From a virus, in the IMG/VR virus record IMGVR_UViG_3300013119_000728, positions 1 to 60,232 of that record: a stretch of 60,232 nucleotides of DNA, one strand, 5' to 3'. Position 1 is the first letter of the stretch. Each line of letters starts with the position of its first letter. The notes beneath the pieces are model-generated. The model was not told the origin of the DNA, searched no databases, and saw only the letters and a list, made by a program, of their open reading frames with translations. This document shows, piece by piece, positions 1-7,388 of the stretch. The translations under genes were made by a program, and so were the position numbers.

Positions 1-1
1 G

Positions 2-100
2 GTTGGTGCAACTAAGCTTGTTAACGAAGAAGCCAAGATTGAACAACCCTCAGAGATGAGCTTTCACGGGATGATGGACGCAATGGGAATTACAGGATGA
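2..100 (+). CDS. C-terminal end of an unidentified protein (cut by window edge)
   Basis: An open frame runs from the window edge to a TGA at 98-100. The last 32 residues include KIEQPSEMSFHGMMDAMGITG. The stop overlaps the next start as ATGA, the coupling used throughout this window, which supports it being a real gene. The family is not recognisable from this fragment. Confidence 0.45.
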   Translation, partial: VGATKLVNEEAKIEQPSEMSFHGMMDAMGITG

Positions 101-300
101 TCAACTACAGCTTCAAACCGGGTGATCTCGTATTCTATTATGCTGTAGCAACTCTCGACCCGAGAAATAACAAGCCAACATTCCTAATAAGCGAATGGGA
201 AAACGGGTTCGTTGGCTTGATCGACGGGAAGAGGCACTACATAAATAAAAATTGCCTATGGCGAAGTCAATACATCAATAACAAGATTGTGTATAATTGA
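97..300 (+). CDS. Small SH3-like barrel protein
   Basis: 67 residues. It starts with FKPGDLVFYY and ends with a short strand-rich stretch (GFVGLIDGKRHYI then CLWR). The pattern GDLV, then a G-V-hydrophobic strand, then a terminal W or H-x-D/E-L strand is shared by about fifteen small proteins here and resembles KOW/SH3-like barrels. Role unknown. It overlaps the end of the preceding gene by four bases. Confidence 0.6.
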   Translation: MINYSFKPGDLVFYYAVATLDPRNNKPTFLISEWENGFVGLIDGKRHYINKNCLWRSQYINNKIVYN

Positions 301-316
301 AACTGTGATATATAAT
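287..316 (+). promoter_or_regulatory. Promoter, TTGTGTATA / TATAAT
   Basis: TTGTGTATA at 287-295, 15 bases, then TATAAT at 311-316, 18 bases before the rhodanese start. The -35 overlaps the end of the preceding gene. It fits the window-wide consensus except for its last bases. Confidence 0.5.
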
Positions 317-333
317 ATCTACAGAGGATACAG

Positions 334-582
334 ATGAAGCAAACATTCTTTTTAGACGTTCGAACCCAAGAAGAACATGCCCGAAGCAATATTCCGGGAG
401 ACCTCAACATCAGTTCAATCGAAATCCAGAACCACCTGACTGACCTACCGATGGACAAGACAATCTTGATCTACTGCCGATCCGGAAAACGTGCTGAATA
501 TACAAAGCATATTTTGTTAGCAAAGGGGTTTCAAGCTGAGAACGTTGGAACTGTAGAGGCTGCAAGGAAGTTGCATGACTAA
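334..582 (+). CDS. Single-domain rhodanese-like sulfurtransferase
   Basis: 82 residues, the length of a minimal PspE/GlpE-type rhodanese. The N-terminal FLDVRTQEEHARSNIPG is the typical DVR-x-x-E-x-x-x-H-I-x-G strand-loop and the active loop is CRSGKRA with the catalytic Cys at residue 48. Rhodaneses move sulfane sulfur to acceptors such as cyanide or tRNA-modification proteins. No signal peptide, so cytosolic. It overlaps the next gene by eight bases, suggesting coupled translation. Confidence 0.8.
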   Translation: MKQTFFLDVRTQEEHARSNIPGDLNISSIEIQNHLTDLPMDKTILIYCRSGKRAEYTKHILLAKGFQAENVGTVEAARKLHD

Positions 583-1321
583 GCTCCTCCTCTTGTCTGA
601 TCTTCACTTCGAATTCCACCGTGACATGCCAGAGTTTGTCGAAGGCCTCGATAACGATGTGGATGTGCTGGTGTTGGCAGGTGATATCACTGTGAATGAC
701 CAGATCGAGGACACTCTGGGCTTGTTCTGTGGCCGGTTCGAAAACGTGGTATTTGTACCAGGCAACCACGAATATTATCACTCAAGCCCACAAGCAATCA
801 GTGATATCAGAGATCGATGCCTCAAACGCCATGCCAATCTTGACTGGCTCAATAATAACGTTGCAGTAATCAATGGACAGCGTTTCCTCGGGAGCACAGG
901 TTGGTTCCGTGATCATCCGACAAACTTCCCTTACGAGCGCAACATGTCAGATTTTAACGTGATCAATGACTTCAAACCGTGGGTATACGAAGAGCAAGCA
1001 AGGTTTGAGCAGTTCCTCGAGGCAAACCTACAAGTTGATGATATCGTTGTGACCCACCACCTGCCGAGTGAGGTATGCATCGATGATTTTTTTAAAGGTT
1101 CGTTTTTGAACCGATTCTTCGCCTGTGACTATTCGAACTTGATTTATAGTCGAGGGCCAAAGCTCTGGATGTATGGTCACACCCATTTCGAACAAGATCA
1201 AACGATTAGTAACACAAGGCTGGTCTGCAATCCTCGGGGATATCCGCACGAAAGAAACGCATTTGATCCCAGCGATAACGGAAAACAAAGCACTTACACA
1301 GGTAAGCTAATTACTGTATAA
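575..1321 (+). CDS. Calcineurin-like metallophosphoesterase
   Basis: 248 residues. The metal-binding motifs appear in order: SDLHFEFH (D9, H11), LAGDI (D37), GNHEYY (residues 63-68), THHLPS in the middle and YGHTHFEQ near the C-terminus. This is the full set for a binuclear-metal phosphoesterase. Substrate cannot be told. A second, shorter phosphoesterase lies at 41.7 kb. Confidence 0.85.
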   Translation: MTKLLLLSDLHFEFHRDMPEFVEGLDNDVDVLVLAGDITVNDQIEDTLGLFCGRFENVVFVPGNHEYYHSSPQAISDIRDRCLKRHANLDWLNNNVAVINGQRFLGSTGWFRDHPTNFPYERNMSDFNVINDFKPWVYEEQARFEQFLEANLQVDDIVVTHHLPSEVCIDDFFKGSFLNRFFACDYSNLIYSRGPKLWMYGHTHFEQDQTISNTRLVCNPRGYPHERNAFDPSDNGKQSTYTGKLITV

Positions 1322-1339
1322 TATTACTGCAGCAACCAT

Positions 1340-1347
1340 ATATTTAT
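1340..1347 (+). promoter_or_regulatory. Candidate late-type promoter ATATTTAT
   Basis: ATATTTAT 27 bases upstream of the first helix-tagged gene, in a short intergenic gap and followed by a GGGAGGGG-type ribosome-binding site. No -35 of the TTGTGYAAA type lies at the right distance. The same 8-mer precedes several other structural-type or exported genes. Confidence 0.4.
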
Positions 1348-1374
1348 TTGTAGACACACCCGGGAGGGGTAATA

Positions 1375-1725
1375 ATGGAAATCAAAGCAAACACACTTCG
1401 TCAGATCATTCGTGAAGAGCTATCAAAGCTAAATGAGCAACCAGCAGACGGAGCCAATGAGTTCTATTCTGCCAAGGTAGGATTGCTCACCCAACTTATG
1501 GACAATCTAGACGAAGCACATAGCGCACTTGATGCAGTTGCTGAGTTAGCACAGAGCCTCGCAGCACACGAGCAATCAGCCGCTGCAGAAGACGCTGAGT
1601 TTATGGAGCAAATGCTCAAGCTAGAAGATGACTCTGTAAATCATCGTGACAATTCACTTGACCCTGACCTAAGATATGTCAAGGGCGAGCTTGATGCAGT
1701 TCAGGCAATGTTTCACGGGGAATAA
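1375..1725 (+). CDS. Helix-tagged protein 1 (candidate virion protein)
   Basis: 116 residues. Residues 7-21 (TLRQIIREELSKLNE) form the shared amphipathic tag, ending in LNE before Q22, a T4-prohead-protease-like (L/I)xE site. The rest is acidic and helical (DEAHSALDAVAELAQSLAAHEQ) with no family I recognise. The start has a strong CGGGAGGGG site. First of three consecutive tagged genes. Confidence 0.7.
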   Translation: MEIKANTLRQIIREELSKLNEQPADGANEFYSAKVGLLTQLMDNLDEAHSALDAVAELAQSLAAHEQSAAAEDAEFMEQMLKLEDDSVNHRDNSLDPDLRYVKGELDAVQAMFHGE

Positions 1726-1731
1726 GAGAAA

Positions 1732-2349
1732 GTGAAAACAACACTCAGCAACCTTAGGCAGATCATTCGCGAGGAGCTCACACGAGTTCTGGCTGAAGCT
1801 GATAGTGACGGTGACGGTGAACTTAGCCCTGATGAACTCAGGGACTTGGCAGACAAGCTCGACAACGACACGGTTGATATCGTTGATGTAGAAACCGGCG
1901 AGGTGCTTTACATCGGCGCCGGCACTCAAAGAGGTATACCTGCTGCCAAAGCCGATGAGTTTATCGAAAAGCTTAGGCTGTCCGTCATCGTCGACGACAA
2001 AGACGGAACTGAACGAAGCATCGAGCTGAGCAAGGCCGATTTTGAAAAGCTTGAGGCGCACATCGATGATGTCTATGACAGACCCGAAAGAGAAAAGGCC
2101 GCTGCTGCCCGCAAAGCAGAGGAAGAACGGCTGGATCCCAGAAGGCTCAAAGACGAACTCAGTCGAAGAGCAAAGATCGCCGGCGAAGAATACATGGCGG
2201 ACAATCCAGATGCAAGCCTTGAGGATGTAGCTTTAGATCTGGCTGCCTCGGTTCTATACTCATTTGAACAGGATGAGCAAGAAGAGCTTCGATACGCCTT
2301 TGACGACGACGAATATCAGCTTAACTTGTACGCAGCAGAAAGCATGTAG
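1732..2349 (+). CDS. Helix-tagged protein 2 with an EF-hand loop
   Basis: 205 residues from a GTG start. The tag (LRQIIREELTRVLAE, residues 8-22) is followed at once by DSDGDGELSPDE (residues 24-35), which fits the 12-residue EF-hand calcium loop D-x-D-x-D-G-x-x-x-x-x-E. The predicted cut LAE|A would leave the calcium loop at the new N-terminus. The remainder is acidic, helical and of unknown family. Probably a virion or prohead protein with a Ca2+ site. Confidence 0.65.
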   Translation: MKTTLSNLRQIIREELTRVLAEADSDGDGELSPDELRDLADKLDNDTVDIVDVETGEVLYIGAGTQRGIPAAKADEFIEKLRLSVIVDDKDGTERSIELSKADFEKLEAHIDDVYDRPEREKAAAARKAEEERLDPRRLKDELSRRAKIAGEEYMADNPDASLEDVALDLAASVLYSFEQDEQEELRYAFDDDEYQLNLYAAESM

Positions 2350-2357
2350 AAAATAAC

Positions 2358-2822
2358 ATGAAGATCACAAAAAGCAGACTACAACAGATCATTCAGGAAG
2401 AGCTCAAGAGAGTTTTGACTGAGAGCAGCGACTGGCACAGTGATGAACATGAAACGCTGGCTGATCGTAAATTTGCTGACAGAGATTGGGCACCACCCGA
2501 GGCTGATCTACCCGAAGATATCAAAGATGCCATAAGAAATTCAGCGGCAAATCTTATTCATGATCCTATTCATTCCAGATCAACGCCGGCTGACATAGCT
2601 GTCCAAGCCCTGCTCCATGTCAGGATCCCGCCTGATATGGGTGAGGAAGCCCTAGCTTTCGCTAATGATTTCATTCAAGATAGCTTCGAAGATGAGCCCG
2701 AAGAAGAGATGCACCCAGACGAGATTGCTGCACAAGAATTCGACCGCAAGGCATTCGGCAAGAATTCAGGTAGTGATAAGAAAATTCGATTCACAGCAAA
2801 AGACGTATTCCTCGACAAATAA
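2358..2822 (+). CDS. Helix-tagged protein 3
   Basis: 154 residues. The tag RLQQIIQEELKRVLTE occupies residues 7-22 and ends in LTE before S. The body is acidic (PEADLPEDIKDAIRNSAANL and DEPEEEMHPDEI) and unrecognised. It follows tagged protein 2 by eight bases, so the three tagged genes look like one transcription unit. Confidence 0.65.
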   Translation: MKITKSRLQQIIQEELKRVLTESSDWHSDEHETLADRKFADRDWAPPEADLPEDIKDAIRNSAANLIHDPIHSRSTPADIAVQALLHVRIPPDMGEEALAFANDFIQDSFEDEPEEEMHPDEIAAQEFDRKAFGKNSGSDKKIRFTAKDVFLDK

Positions 2823-2825
2823 TCA

Positions 2826-2855
2826 GGTGTAAACCCCTCGAACCCGCAGTATAAT
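2826..2855 (+). promoter_or_regulatory. Promoter, GGTGTAAAC / TATAAT
   Basis: GGTGTAAA near 2826-2833, 16 bases, TATAAT at 2850-2855, 29 bases before the next start. Matches the TTGTGYAAA...TATAAT class. Confidence 0.6.
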
Positions 2856-2884
2856 ATTTAAGATACAAAGCTAGGGGATCATCG

Positions 2885-3415
2885 ATGTCTGATAAATATG
2901 AGTTTGAATACACCGAAGATGGTGATACAGTAATCAGATCTGAAGAAGATCTGGACGAGCTCTTTAGGCAAATGCGTGATCAGCCGTGGTATGTGCATCT
3001 GTGGTCGGCGATCCTTCGCAATACAGACGAATATCTTTCTCCCGAAATGATCTACAAGCGATTTGTTAAATGGCCATACCAGCGCCTGACACGCGGCTTC
3101 GATGACCGTGAACTATGGAGTTTGTACAATACTATATCTGAGTTTGTTCTCCCGAGGCTCAAGGCGTATAAGAAGACTACACACTTCTATGGATATCCGG
3201 CCGAACTCGAAGATGGTAATACAAAAAACCCAGACGAAGTGTGGGACAACATGCTGGATGAAATGATCTGGGCTCATGAGTTCGTCGCAGCTAACAACGG
3301 AATGGATATGCCTGATTACCCGTGGGACGATAAAGAACGCCGCGATTCATGGGAAAATCGATACGAGGCAGGCATGGCGCTATACACGAAATATTACAGA
3401 GGGATCTGGCAATAG
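2885..3415 (+). CDS. Unknown acidic, Trp/Tyr-rich protein
   Basis: 176 residues starting MSDKYEFEYTEDGD, rich in W, Y, D and E, with no signal peptide. No motif of a known family was seen. It has its own promoter and a GGGGATC ribosome-binding region. The next gene begins one base after its stop codon. Confidence 0.6.
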   Translation: MSDKYEFEYTEDGDTVIRSEEDLDELFRQMRDQPWYVHLWSAILRNTDEYLSPEMIYKRFVKWPYQRLTRGFDDRELWSLYNTISEFVLPRLKAYKKTTHFYGYPAELEDGNTKNPDEVWDNMLDEMIWAHEFVAANNGMDMPDYPWDDKERRDSWENRYEAGMALYTKYYRGIWQ

Positions 3416-3416
3416 C

Positions 3417-3602
3417 ATGTTCGAACTGGGAGAGCTTGTAAGGGTAAAAGCAGATCCCTTGGGCATGCTTATGAACAGCAAGCTTATCGGCAAGACAGGA
3501 TTGATTGTCAAAAATCAATTTAGTATCTATACGATCCTGATTGACGGAAAGAAGATTGATATGCTAGATATCATGATCGAAAGCATGGTCAAAGAATCAT
3601 GA
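3417..3602 (+). CDS. Small SH3-like barrel protein
   Basis: 61 residues from the ATG at 3417 (MFELGELVRVKADP), chosen because upstream starts would lie deep inside the previous gene. It has the GELVRV, GKTGLIVK and ILIDGKKID strand pattern of the small-barrel family. It overlaps the next start by four bases. Confidence 0.6.
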   Translation: MFELGELVRVKADPLGMLMNSKLIGKTGLIVKNQFSIYTILIDGKKIDMLDIMIESMVKES

Positions 3603-3865
3603 AAGAAATCCTCATCGCCGGCGACATGGTGTCAGTCTATGACGGCAGAAAGAACCCTGTATGGATTGATAACGGCGTCTGGCTTGGAATGACAAAGAAG
3701 AATGTTCCGAGAGTTATGGGCACGTTCAACAATCAAAGTGATCATCAGACTGAAAAAGTAGATGCACATGATGTACTTGTCAAAGGGAAAAGGGTATTAT
3801 ATGAAGCCAGACGTTGGTACATAAAGAAAGGATGGCCCACACATGACAAAGAAGAGAGACAATGA
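3599..3865 (+). CDS. Small SH3-like barrel protein
   Basis: 88 residues. AGDMVSVYDG near the N-terminus, then NGVWLGMTKK and a VDAHDVLVKGKRVLYEARRWYI tail-like end. Family as above. It overlaps both neighbours, so it sits in a chain of coupled small genes from 3417 to 4013. Confidence 0.55.
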   Translation: MKEILIAGDMVSVYDGRKNPVWIDNGVWLGMTKKNVPRVMGTFNNQSDHQTEKVDAHDVLVKGKRVLYEARRWYIKKGWPTHDKEERQ

Positions 3866-4013
3866 AATCAGAGCATACTTGAATATACTTGAAGCAGCAT
3901 GGAGAATCCATCCAGAGCTTCGATTGGGACAACTAATTACCAGCGCATCAGGAGAAATTGATTCATTCTATATTGAAGATGATGTTTTGATGCAAGGACT
4001 AGAAGAATTGTAA
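3843..4013 (+). CDS. Small protein with PELRLGQLI motif
   Basis: 56 residues, overlapping the previous gene by 23 bases. It reads as a helix (EIRAYLNILEAAWRIH), then PELRLGQLITSASGE, then FYIEDDVLMQGLEEL. A helix followed by P-x-L-R-L-G-Q-L-I and a late EDD-x-L is a layout I recall from many phage and bacterial small proteins of unknown role, so this is likely real despite its size. Confidence 0.6.
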   Translation: MTKKRDNEIRAYLNILEAAWRIHPELRLGQLITSASGEIDSFYIEDDVLMQGLEEL

Positions 4014-4052
4014 ACGATACTGCTGTGTGATAGAATATTATATGGAGGTTTA

Positions 4053-4943
4053 ATGACCAAGATTCTGACAAAAGATATGCAATGGCTATATGATCAGGTG
4101 CCCGACGCCGAGGGTGTTCTTGCTCAATTCCAGCCATTTTTTGACCACGGCGCATTTTTAGCAGGAGGCTTTCTTCGTACTGCAATTACAGAGGGGTCTG
4201 CAGTCAAGGCGTTCGATCGGACCCACAGGCCAGGTGACATGGACTTCTTCTTCAGATCACCAGAGCACGCTGAACGCTTTACAAAGAAAATCCGGGATGA
4301 TCGTGTCAATCTTGGGCGAGTTTCACTTCATCCCTATCATACAAAGCAATGGGCTTCCGGGCCGAACTCAATGATGAAGTATGCTTACGATGCTTCATTT
4401 ACCCTTGCCGATCACTCCGGGATGATGCAATTGATCCACAAGTTCGGCGGAACCCCAAGCCAAATCCTCCAGAGCTTTGATATCGCCAACTGCAAGATCG
4501 CCACTGACGGCAAACAGATCTATATCCGCGAAGGCTGGGAGAAGCTAGAAGAAGATAAGCTGATCCACATCGACGACTACCAGGATCTTGTTCCGTGGCG
4601 AGTTATCAAGTACATAAACAAAGGTGCAACGAAAGACAAGCCTTCACCCTACAGTCTCTCAGACGACTCAAAGGTTGGGATCCTCGAGCACGTCATGTCT
4701 AAGATGTCATCAGGTCAGTGGGGCAAGCTAATCAATCCTTTGCAAAGGGTCAAGGCACTCCTTACACACTCAAAGCAGTTAATCAAGACCGAGGACGTCC
4801 TGTTCTTCATGAACAAGCTGGGAACCGTCATGATAAGCGAGGCAGGTCCCGGATCTGACCCGTATGACGTGATTGAGAGAAGGATGAAGACAAAGGACTT
4901 TGCTATTCACACTTATGAGCAACGAAAGAAGAAAGAGAAATGA
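4053..4943 (+). CDS. Putative nucleotidyltransferase-fold protein
   Basis: 296 residues. LAGGFLRTAI about residue 37 followed by RPGDMDFFF about residue 62 resembles the G-G-x-x-R...D-x-D core of polymerase-beta-type nucleotidyltransferases, such as the head of CCA-adding enzymes. The C-terminal half (DDYQDLVPWRVIKYINKGA) is helical and unrecognised. Substrate unknown. It overlaps the next gene by ATGA. Confidence 0.5.
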   Translation: MTKILTKDMQWLYDQVPDAEGVLAQFQPFFDHGAFLAGGFLRTAITEGSAVKAFDRTHRPGDMDFFFRSPEHAERFTKKIRDDRVNLGRVSLHPYHTKQWASGPNSMMKYAYDASFTLADHSGMMQLIHKFGGTPSQILQSFDIANCKIATDGKQIYIREGWEKLEEDKLIHIDDYQDLVPWRVIKYINKGATKDKPSPYSLSDDSKVGILEHVMSKMSSGQWGKLINPLQRVKALLTHSKQLIKTEDVLFFMNKLGTVMISEAGPGSDPYDVIERRMKTKDFAIHTYEQRKKKEK

Positions 4944-5167
4944 AGCTGTTCAGCGCTGGAACATTGGTCTGGTATTCATCTCTATTCTGGCTCGGCGATG
5001 AGTTGCCTCAAAAAGCCGTGATAACTAAATCCGAGTCAGCCGATCACATAGAGATTCTTGTAAATGAAAAGATTGTCGTATGCATTCAAGACGAGCTAGC
5101 ACCCGTCAATGACAAGAACATAGATGATCACAACTGGATTCATGAGTGGGGCCAACCTGAAGCATGA
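4940..5167 (+). CDS. Small SH3-like barrel protein
   Basis: 75 residues. FSAGTLVWYSS, KAVITKSESADHIEILVNEKIV and QDELAPV follow the small-barrel pattern. Starts inside the stop of the preceding gene and is followed by another coupled small gene. Confidence 0.55.
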   Translation: MKLFSAGTLVWYSSLFWLGDELPQKAVITKSESADHIEILVNEKIVVCIQDELAPVNDKNIDDHNWIHEWGQPEA

Positions 5168-5439
5168 AGAAGGTGTATGTAAAAGATCTGTCAAGAGGTG
5201 AGTGCTATAAATATGTTCCGTATAGCTGGCCCAACAGTCTAGCCAATCTGGTCGAACCGGGCGTTGTCCAGTACGTTGGATCGTATAAGCACGCATACAA
5301 AGACGGAAGCAAGTGGAAGAAGCATAGATTTTTATGGATAAAAAAGCCTGAAAAGTTGCAGCATGGTTACAGCTACGAAGGAAAAGCAACCATCGAACTT
5401 TACGGTGACAATATTCGCGGATGTCTGAGATTCATGTGA
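5164..5439 (+). CDS. Small basic, aromatic-rich protein
   Basis: 91 residues, basic and rich in Tyr and Lys, with LVEPGVVQYVGS and HRFLWIKKPEK strands. It may be a distant member of the SH3-like family, but this is weaker than for its neighbours. Overlaps the neighbours on both sides. Confidence 0.5.
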   Translation: MKKVYVKDLSRGECYKYVPYSWPNSLANLVEPGVVQYVGSYKHAYKDGSKWKKHRFLWIKKPEKLQHGYSYEGKATIELYGDNIRGCLRFM

Positions 5440-5609
5440 TCAAAAAGGGTGACCTAATCAGAGTCCGCACAGAAATCAGTTCATTCCCTGACGACAAAGG
5501 TATCGTCCTCGCAGTAGACGAAGATGATGCCGGGACACTGCGATACAAAGTTCTTCTTAAGAATGAAATGTGGTGGGTGCATCAAGATGAAATAGAAGCT
5601 ATAGCCTAA
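5421..5609 (+). CDS. Small SH3-like barrel protein
   Basis: 62 residues. IKKGDLIRVRTEIS, DDKGIVLAVDEDD and YKVLLKNEMWWVHQDEI: a clear example of the GDL-x-R-V, K-G-I-V-L, W-x-H-x-D-E-I layout that defines this family. Overlaps the previous gene by 19 bases. Confidence 0.65.
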   Translation: MSEIHVIKKGDLIRVRTEISSFPDDKGIVLAVDEDDAGTLRYKVLLKNEMWWVHQDEIEAIA

Positions 5610-5818
5610 TGATTGCTGTGAATCCAAAAGTAGCTTTTAAAGAAGGTATGATGATCAAGATCGTCGGAAGCATATTCAAAAACTCTGTAGGCCTTGTTCT
5701 CGAAACACCAAAGTCATTTGATACATTTCTCTGGGTATTCGTTGACAATGAGCCTCAATGGATTCATATTAATGATTGCGAAGCAGCCGAGGAAGACAAT
5801 GGTAAAGCCTACATATGA
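5609..5818 (+). CDS. Small SH3-like barrel protein
   Basis: 69 residues. FKEGMMIKIVGS, NSVGLVLETPKS and EPQWIHINDCE align with the preceding protein, suggesting tandem duplication. Its ATG overlaps the stop of the previous gene by one base (TAATG). Confidence 0.6.
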   Translation: MIAVNPKVAFKEGMMIKIVGSIFKNSVGLVLETPKSFDTFLWVFVDNEPQWIHINDCEAAEEDNGKAYI

Positions 5819-6071
5819 TCATCACTCGTGGATAAAAGAAGCTATGCCCGAGTATGATCCTGACAGAGAGTTGAACTTGAAGCCCGGAGATCTGGTGATA
5901 GGAACTGGAACGTCATACCGTATGACAAAAAACCTCAAGGGGTTCATAATTAGAAAGACGCAAGCAAGACGTCCGCACAGAACTGATGTATATCTCGTCA
6001 GGTTCCAGAACGAAGAACCGAAAGAAGTAGATGAGCGATGGCTTCAAAGGATAGAAAATGAAGAAGGGTGA
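5799..6071 (+). CDS. Small SH3-like barrel protein with N-terminal extension
   Basis: 90 residues from the ATG at 5799, which has GAGGA at the right distance; an upstream in-frame start would lie inside the previous gene. About 30 residues (MVKPTYDHHSWIKEAMPEY) precede LKPGDLVIGTG, then LKGFIIRKT, YLVRFQNEEP and VDERWLQRIE. Family as above. Confidence 0.6.
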   Translation: MVKPTYDHHSWIKEAMPEYDPDRELNLKPGDLVIGTGTSYRMTKNLKGFIIRKTQARRPHRTDVYLVRFQNEEPKEVDERWLQRIENEEG

Positions 6072-6255
6072 CATGGTCCGGTTCCGAACTGTAATCAATC
6101 ACCGCGCTGAGGAGCTGTCTGAGTGGAAATACGGTGTTGTCGTCAAGGAGTATGAATCCTGGGAGAAGATCGTTTCTATTCTCCACGCCGGCACAGTCGT
6201 AAGAATCAAGGCAGCTCATGTTCAAATCCACCAGCGTGGCCCGGAAAAAAGGTAG
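6058..6255 (+). CDS. Small SH3-like barrel protein
   Basis: 65 residues. KKGDMVRFRTVI, KYGVVVKEYES and a final IKAAHVQIHQ. Last of five overlapping barrel genes from 4940. It is followed by an AT-rich gap (AATATATATTATTATT) that may promote the next gene. Confidence 0.6.
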   Translation: MKKGDMVRFRTVINHRAEELSEWKYGVVVKEYESWEKIVSILHAGTVVRIKAAHVQIHQRGPEKR

Positions 6256-6290
6256 CTCTGTCTAATATATATTATTATTAGGGGCAGATC

Positions 6291-6503
6291 ATGATTAAAA
6301 TAACTGCAAAACAACTCCGCGAGCTAATAAGAGAAGTTGCTAAACGTCGACCCGATGGTTGGTTGCCTTCAACTGCTAAGAACCTTCACTTAGACAAGAA
6401 GTTTAAGTCCGCCGGCGGATGGCCTGAAGGTGAGTATGACCCGCCTGTCAATGTCAGAATCAGCAACTATCTCAAGTCCCTCGGCCTTTTAGACGAAGAT
6501 TAA
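6291..6503 (+). CDS. Helix-tagged protein 4, short
   Basis: 70 residues. It begins MIKITAKQLRELIREVAKRR, the shared tag but without the terminal LxE. The rest (PDGWLPSTAKNLHLDKKF, then YDPPVNVRISNYLKSLGLLDED) is unrecognised. Possibly an uncleaved minor virion component. Confidence 0.6.
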   Translation: MIKITAKQLRELIREVAKRRPDGWLPSTAKNLHLDKKFKSAGGWPEGEYDPPVNVRISNYLKSLGLLDED

Positions 6504-6547
6504 AAATATAGAGCTCTGCATAGTTATACTATACACGGAGGTAATAT

Positions 6548-6754
6548 ATGAAGAGTGATGATGTCACAAAGATACAAGAAGTACATGATAAAAGATTAAG
6601 TAGATTTGCAAAGATCAAAGGGGAGCTTACGCTGCTTATGATCTTGTGTCGCAAGTTAATCACATTTAAAATGCCGTGGCAATACTATTTTCTCGGTGCA
6701 ATGCTATGGGCTGACGGAATGTTGGCAGGCTGGTTATGCTCAAACCCTTTTTAA
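6548..6754 (+). CDS. Small membrane protein
   Basis: 68 residues. A charged N-terminal half (VHDKRLSRFAKIKGEL) is followed by hydrophobic segments at about residues 27-35 and 42-66 (YYFLGAMLWADGMLAGWL). Good CGGAGG ribosome-binding site. Overlaps the next gene by 19 bases. Unknown function. Confidence 0.5.
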   Translation: MKSDDVTKIQEVHDKRLSRFAKIKGELTLLMILCRKLITFKMPWQYYFLGAMLWADGMLAGWLCSNPF

Positions 6755-7161
6755 TAACGGGGGTAGGTATTCTACTGGCTGCTTGTATTTTTGCAGCGTC
6801 TAGACAACAAACACACCAGTTCAAGGCTGTAATTACCGGACATGATAATACATGGGTCAATAATTACGCACATGCTAGAATCTCTATGATCCCGGAAAAG
6901 GGTTGGTTCATTAAGCCCGAAGCACCAGTAAAGATATCCATCAAACACACTCAGAATATTGAGCTTAGCCAGACAGAACTTACGATCAAAGACGTGCGCT
7001 GGGGTAAAAAAGTAAAGTCAGCAAACTTTGACATACTAATCAAAGGTAAGAAGGTTGGCATAGCAGAGATTGATGCTGATCTCGTATTCTCTACATGCAA
7101 TAAAAGTGTCTGTATAGAAAATACCGGGCGCCTAACGAAGACCATAATAGTAAAGCCATGA
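6736..7161 (+). CDS. Exported protein, DsbD-alpha-like beta domain (tentative)
   Basis: 141 residues. A signal or anchor (FLITGVGILLAACIFAAS) is followed by KGWFIKPEAPVKISIKHTQ and, near the end, LVFSTCNKSVC. The order 'GW/H-I-N-P-E-P-K', long beta stretch, then F-x-x-C-x-x-x-x-C recalls the N-terminal domain of DsbD-type thiol proteins, so it may be a periplasmic redox or binding protein. The two Cys of the CNKSVC motif are the clearest evidence. Confidence 0.4.
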   Translation: MLKPFLITGVGILLAACIFAASRQQTHQFKAVITGHDNTWVNNYAHARISMIPEKGWFIKPEAPVKISIKHTQNIELSQTELTIKDVRWGKKVKSANFDILIKGKKVGIAEIDADLVFSTCNKSVCIENTGRLTKTIIVKP

Positions 7162-7382
7162 AATACAATCCCGGCGACATGGTTATAATAAAAGAATGTT
7201 CAGACTATACAGCAAGTTCAAAAAGCTGGACGTGGAAAGATAAGTCTGGAATTGTTATTAACTGCTTAGATCCACTTGTAATGGCAATTGCTGATGCAGG
7301 AACTGGCGGATACGACTACCAGATCTTCCTCGCCGGAGAACTTGTTTATTTCCACGAGGATGAATTAATCAGGGTAGGATAG
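7158..7382 (+). CDS. Small SH3-like barrel protein
   Basis: 74 residues. YNPGDMVIIKE, DKSGIVINCL and LVYFHEDELIRVG: all three family signatures are present. Overlaps the previous gene by ATGA and is followed by the dnaJ gene after six bases. Confidence 0.6.
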   Translation: MKYNPGDMVIIKECSDYTASSKSWTWKDKSGIVINCLDPLVMAIADAGTGGYDYQIFLAGELVYFHEDELIRVG

Positions 7383-7388
7383 TATTAC

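Noticed and set aside
6504-6547. TTATACTATAC as a promoter of the main class before 6548
   Set aside because: No TTGTGYAAA box at 15-16 bases upstream; left unannotated.
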